Of a stretch of 64,000 nucleotides of DNA, positions 60,158-64,000 are shown piece after piece. The notes below the pieces were generated by a model. It was not told where the DNA came from. It saw nothing but the letters and a program-made list of their open reading frames with translations, and ran no database searches. This DNA is from Williamsia sp. (GTDB lineage Bacteria > Actinomycetota > Actinomycetes > Mycobacteriales > Mycobacteriaceae): the NCBI RefSeq assembly GCF_016462415.1, contig NZ_JAEMTF010000010.1, forward strand, positions 1 through 64,000. The letters are read 5' to 3'. A program made the translations under genes and the position numbers. Numbering within the stretch: position 1 is the stretch's first letter; each line of letters starts with the position of its first letter.

Positions 60158-61309
60158 GTGGCACGTGACTATTACGGAATCCTGGGCGTCGCCCCTGGAT
60201 CCAGTGACTCGGAGATCAAGCGCGCCTACCGCAAGTTGGCCCGCGAGCTGCACCCGGACGTCAACCCCGACGAGGCCGCCCAACAGCGGTTCGCCGAGGT
60301 GTCGACCGCCTACGAGGTGCTCTCCGACCCGGAGAAGCGCCGCATCGTCGATGCCGGGGGAGACCCGCTGGCGTCGGCGGGGTCGGGTGGCTTCGGCGGC
60401 GGCGGGTTCGGCGGCAGCGGCGGTCTGGGCGACGTGTTCGAGGCCTTCTTCGGCGGTGGCGCCGGCGGCGGACGTGGTCCGCGCGGCCGCGTCCAGCCCG
60501 GTTCCGACGCGTTGCTGCGCATGCAGCTCGACCTGGACGAATGCGCGGCCGGGGTCTCCAACGAGGTCACCGTCGACACCGCCGTCCTGTGCGACGTCTG
60601 CAAGGGGTCCGGCGGCCACGACGGCAGCAAGCCGGTCAACTGTGACACCTGCAAGGGCGCGGGCGAGATCCAGTCGGTGCAGCGTTCGTTCCTCGGTCAG
60701 GTGATGACCTCGCGTCCGTGCCCCACCTGTGGTGGCACCGGCCAGACCATCCCCGACCCCTGTCGCAAGTGCGCGGGCGACGGACGCGTCCGGTCGCGTC
60801 GCACCATGACCGTGAAGATCCCCGCCGGTGTCGGCGAGGGGATGCGCGTGCGTCTGCAGGGACAGGGCGAGGTCGGCCCCGGTGGCGGACCCGCGGGTGA
60901 CCTCTACGTCGAGGTCGTCCAGAAGCCGCACGACGTGTTCGTCCGGGACGGCGACGACCTGCACTGCACCGTTCGGGTGCCGATGGTCGACGCCGCGCTG
61001 GGGGCCTCGCTGGAGATCGACACCGTCCTCGGCGGGCACGCCATGGTGACTGTCGAGCCGGGAACCCAGCCCGGCCAGGTCACCAAGATCCGCGGTCAGG
61101 GCATGCCGCACCTGCACACCGGGGTGCGTGGGACCGTCCACGTCCACCTCGACGTCGTCGTCCCCACGAAGCTCGACGGCAAGCAGGCCCAGAAGCTCAA
61201 GGAGTACCGACAGGTCGCGACGTCGGAGCATCTCGAGTTGGTCGACACCGCGTCCGCGGCCAGCGGGGGATTGTTCTCCCGGCTGCGGAACGCCTTCGCC
61301 GGACGCTGA
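60158..61309 (+). CDS. dnaJ: Chaperone DnaJ
   Basis: J-domain with HPD; Gly-rich linker; four CxxCxGxG-type zinc motifs; follows hrcA. Confidence 0.97.
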   Translation: MARDYYGILGVAPGSSDSEIKRAYRKLARELHPDVNPDEAAQQRFAEVSTAYEVLSDPEKRRIVDAGGDPLASAGSGGFGGGGFGGSGGLGDVFEAFFGGGAGGGRGPRGRVQPGSDALLRMQLDLDECAAGVSNEVTVDTAVLCDVCKGSGGHDGSKPVNCDTCKGAGEIQSVQRSFLGQVMTSRPCPTCGGTGQTIPDPCRKCAGDGRVRSRRTMTVKIPAGVGEGMRVRLQGQGEVGPGGGPAGDLYVEVVQKPHDVFVRDGDDLHCTVRVPMVDAALGASLEIDTVLGGHAMVTVEPGTQPGQVTKIRGQGMPHLHTGVRGTVHVHLDVVVPTKLDGKQAQKLKEYRQVATSEHLELVDTASAASGGLFSRLRNAFAGR

Positions 61310-61337
61310 GCCCCACGCCCATGTCACCTCGTCGCCG

Positions 61338-62093
61338 ATGACCCCGCCGCTGTTCTGGATCGACGAGGTGCCGCCGGTGGGTGGGCTCGCCGAACTGGCC
61401 GGCACCGAGGGACACCACGCGGTGACCGTCACGCGTATCGCCGCCGGTGACCGCATCATGCTCGGTGACGGCGCGGGCACCGTGGCGACCTGCGAGGTCG
61501 CCGCGACCCTGTCCAAGGACCGACTCCGCGCCACCGTCGTCGAGCGCCGCACCCACGACCGCCCGACGCCGACGGTGACCGTGGTCCAGGCGGTCCCGAA
61601 GTCCGACCGTTCCGAACTCGCCGTCGAACTGGCCACCGAGGCCGGTGCCGACCGCATCGTCGCCTGGCAGAGCGCGCGGTGCGTGACCCGGTGGGTCGGC
61701 CCCCGCGAGGAGAAGGGCCTGCGCAAATGGCGCTCGGCCGCCGCCACCGCTGCGAAGCAGAGCCGCCGGGCGTATGTTCCAGTCGTCGAAGGATTGGCGA
61801 GCACAGCGTCTGTGCGATTGATGATCACTGATGTGATCGAGCGTGGAGGTGTGGTGGCGGTGTTGCACGAGGACGGCCGGGAATCACTCGCGGACCTGCC
61901 GCTGCGCGACGCGCCGGAGGTGCTGCTCGTCGTCGGCCCCGAGGGCGGCGTCGACCCGGGAGAGATCGAGGATTTCGGAGCGCTCGGCGCTCGCCCGGTG
62001 GTGCTGGGCCCCGAGGTGTTGCGCACCTCGACCGCGGCCGCGGTCGCACTGGGGGCGATCGGTGCGCTGACTCCCCGGTGGGCCGTGCGGTGA
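61338..62093 (+). CDS. rsmE: 16S rRNA (uracil1498-N3)-methyltransferase
   Basis: EGHHAVTVTRIAAGDRI; VVGPEGGVDPGEIEDF; LGPEVLRTSTAAAVAL. Confidence 0.94.
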   Translation: MTPPLFWIDEVPPVGGLAELAGTEGHHAVTVTRIAAGDRIMLGDGAGTVATCEVAATLSKDRLRATVVERRTHDRPTPTVTVVQAVPKSDRSELAVELATEAGADRIVAWQSARCVTRWVGPREEKGLRKWRSAAATAAKQSRRAYVPVVEGLASTASVRLMITDVIERGGVVAVLHEDGRESLADLPLRDAPEVLLVVGPEGGVDPGEIEDFGALGARPVVLGPEVLRTSTAAAVALGAIGALTPRWAVR

Positions 62094-62905
62094 CCGCGGA
62101 CAGCGTCGGTACGAGAGCAGCGGTGAAACGACTCAAGGTCGACTACGGCGAGGCCAACTCGCAGTTCGGGCACCTGTATCTGCCGGTGCTGCCGCCCGCA
62201 CGACCCGACGACGACCCGCACCCCATCCCGGTCGTGGTCATCATCCACGGCGGCTACTGGTCCACCGACTTCGAGCTCATCGTCGAGACGCCGATCGCCC
62301 GCAACCTCGCCGAACGTGGCGCCATCGTCTGGAACGTCGAGTACCGCCGGGTCGGCGAGGAGGGCGGCGGATGGCCGCGCACCGGATACGACGTCGCGAA
62401 CGGCATCCTGGCGCTCGACGGCCCCGTCCGCGCCGCCCTTCCCCCCGAGATCGCCCGGCGTGCCGATTTCTCGCACGTGTCGGTGATCGGCCACTCCGCG
62501 GGTGGTCAGCTCGCACTGTGGGCCGTCGGCCGGCTGGGTGCGAAGACCCCGAAGGCGACCATCACCACGATCGTGGTCCAGGCGCCCGCGACCGACCTCG
62601 TCCGGGTGGGACAGAACGGCCACGTCGCGCTCGCGGCATTCATCGGCGCGAGCTATGCCGAGACCCCGCATCGCTACCGCGACGCCTCACCGGTGTACCT
62701 GCCGGTGATCCCCGCCCACGTCGTCGTGGTCCAGGGTGACCTCGACGTCTCGGTCCCGCTCGAGATGAGCAGGTCCTATGTCGACCGGGTCCGCGCCAAC
62801 GGGCAGTCGGTCGAGCTCGTCACGGTGGTCGGTGAGGGGCACGAGGCGTTCGTCGACCCGACCAGCCGCTGTCACCGCGAGACACTGCGCCGCCTCGGCA
62901 TCTGA
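62090..62905 (+). CDS. Alpha/beta hydrolase
   Basis: VVVIIHGGYWSTDFEL; VSVIGHSAGGQLALWAVG; VVVQGDLDVSVP; GEGHEAFVDP. Confidence 0.9.
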   Translation: MTADSVGTRAAVKRLKVDYGEANSQFGHLYLPVLPPARPDDDPHPIPVVVIIHGGYWSTDFELIVETPIARNLAERGAIVWNVEYRRVGEEGGGWPRTGYDVANGILALDGPVRAALPPEIARRADFSHVSVIGHSAGGQLALWAVGRLGAKTPKATITTIVVQAPATDLVRVGQNGHVALAAFIGASYAETPHRYRDASPVYLPVIPAHVVVVQGDLDVSVPLEMSRSYVDRVRANGQSVELVTVVGEGHEAFVDPTSRCHRETLRRLGI

Positions 62906-63022
62906 GGCCTCCGGCAGGGATATCACATCGAGTTCTGATGGCCGATGGCAGTAGACTCGTGGTCTACGCCGTGCTCAGGAGCTGACACGGCCGCCATCGA
63001 CGATGTGGGAGACAAACGCTTG

Positions 63023-64000
<978 letters not shown>

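Noticed and set aside
59990-62671. 893-aa minus-strand ORF over dnaJ and rsmE
   Set aside because: Shadow ORF; dnaJ and rsmE frames are unambiguous

Overview
This 64 kb high-GC window comes from an actinobacterial chromosome, probably Mycobacteriales and Gordonia-like (inferred from gene content and order only). It is mostly ordinary core genome: leuCD with an IclR regulator, hupB, mutT1-ppk-cofC, gpsA, thiL, ung, rpmB, recG, proA, a MoxR/VWA pair, nadD-rsfS-gpgP-octT-like genes, comEA/comEC/holA, rpsT, an ATP-grasp/alpha-E/transglutaminase operon, lepA, a GH15 trehalase-like gene, a sulfate ABC transporter, a sulfate-assimilation operon (sir-cysH-cysD-cysN-cbiX), hemW, hrcA-dnaJ, rsmE and a truncated phoH. 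I found no prophage, IS element, CRISPR array or large defence island. The most interesting signals are small and absent from the ORF track. (1) On the minus strand at 57006..57095 there is an unlisted 29-aa leader ORF, MGDVIFPGVWLAERRHIDLKRVCSAFCLF. Its last codons form the left arm of a perfect 8-bp terminator-like hairpin followed by a T-run, upstream of sir-cysHDN. It looks like a cysteine-responsive attenuator. (2) At 46365..46454 (+) there is a 29-aa, possibly leaderless uORF ending ...YRCVADIFCR, upstream of the sulfate ABC transporter. The two together suggest a shared cysteine-sensing attenuation regulon. (3) A MerR promoter at 37510..37540 has a perfect 19-bp spacer, a central 14-bp palindrome and a predicted leaderless GTG start. 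All functional calls come from reading translations by eye; no database search was run.
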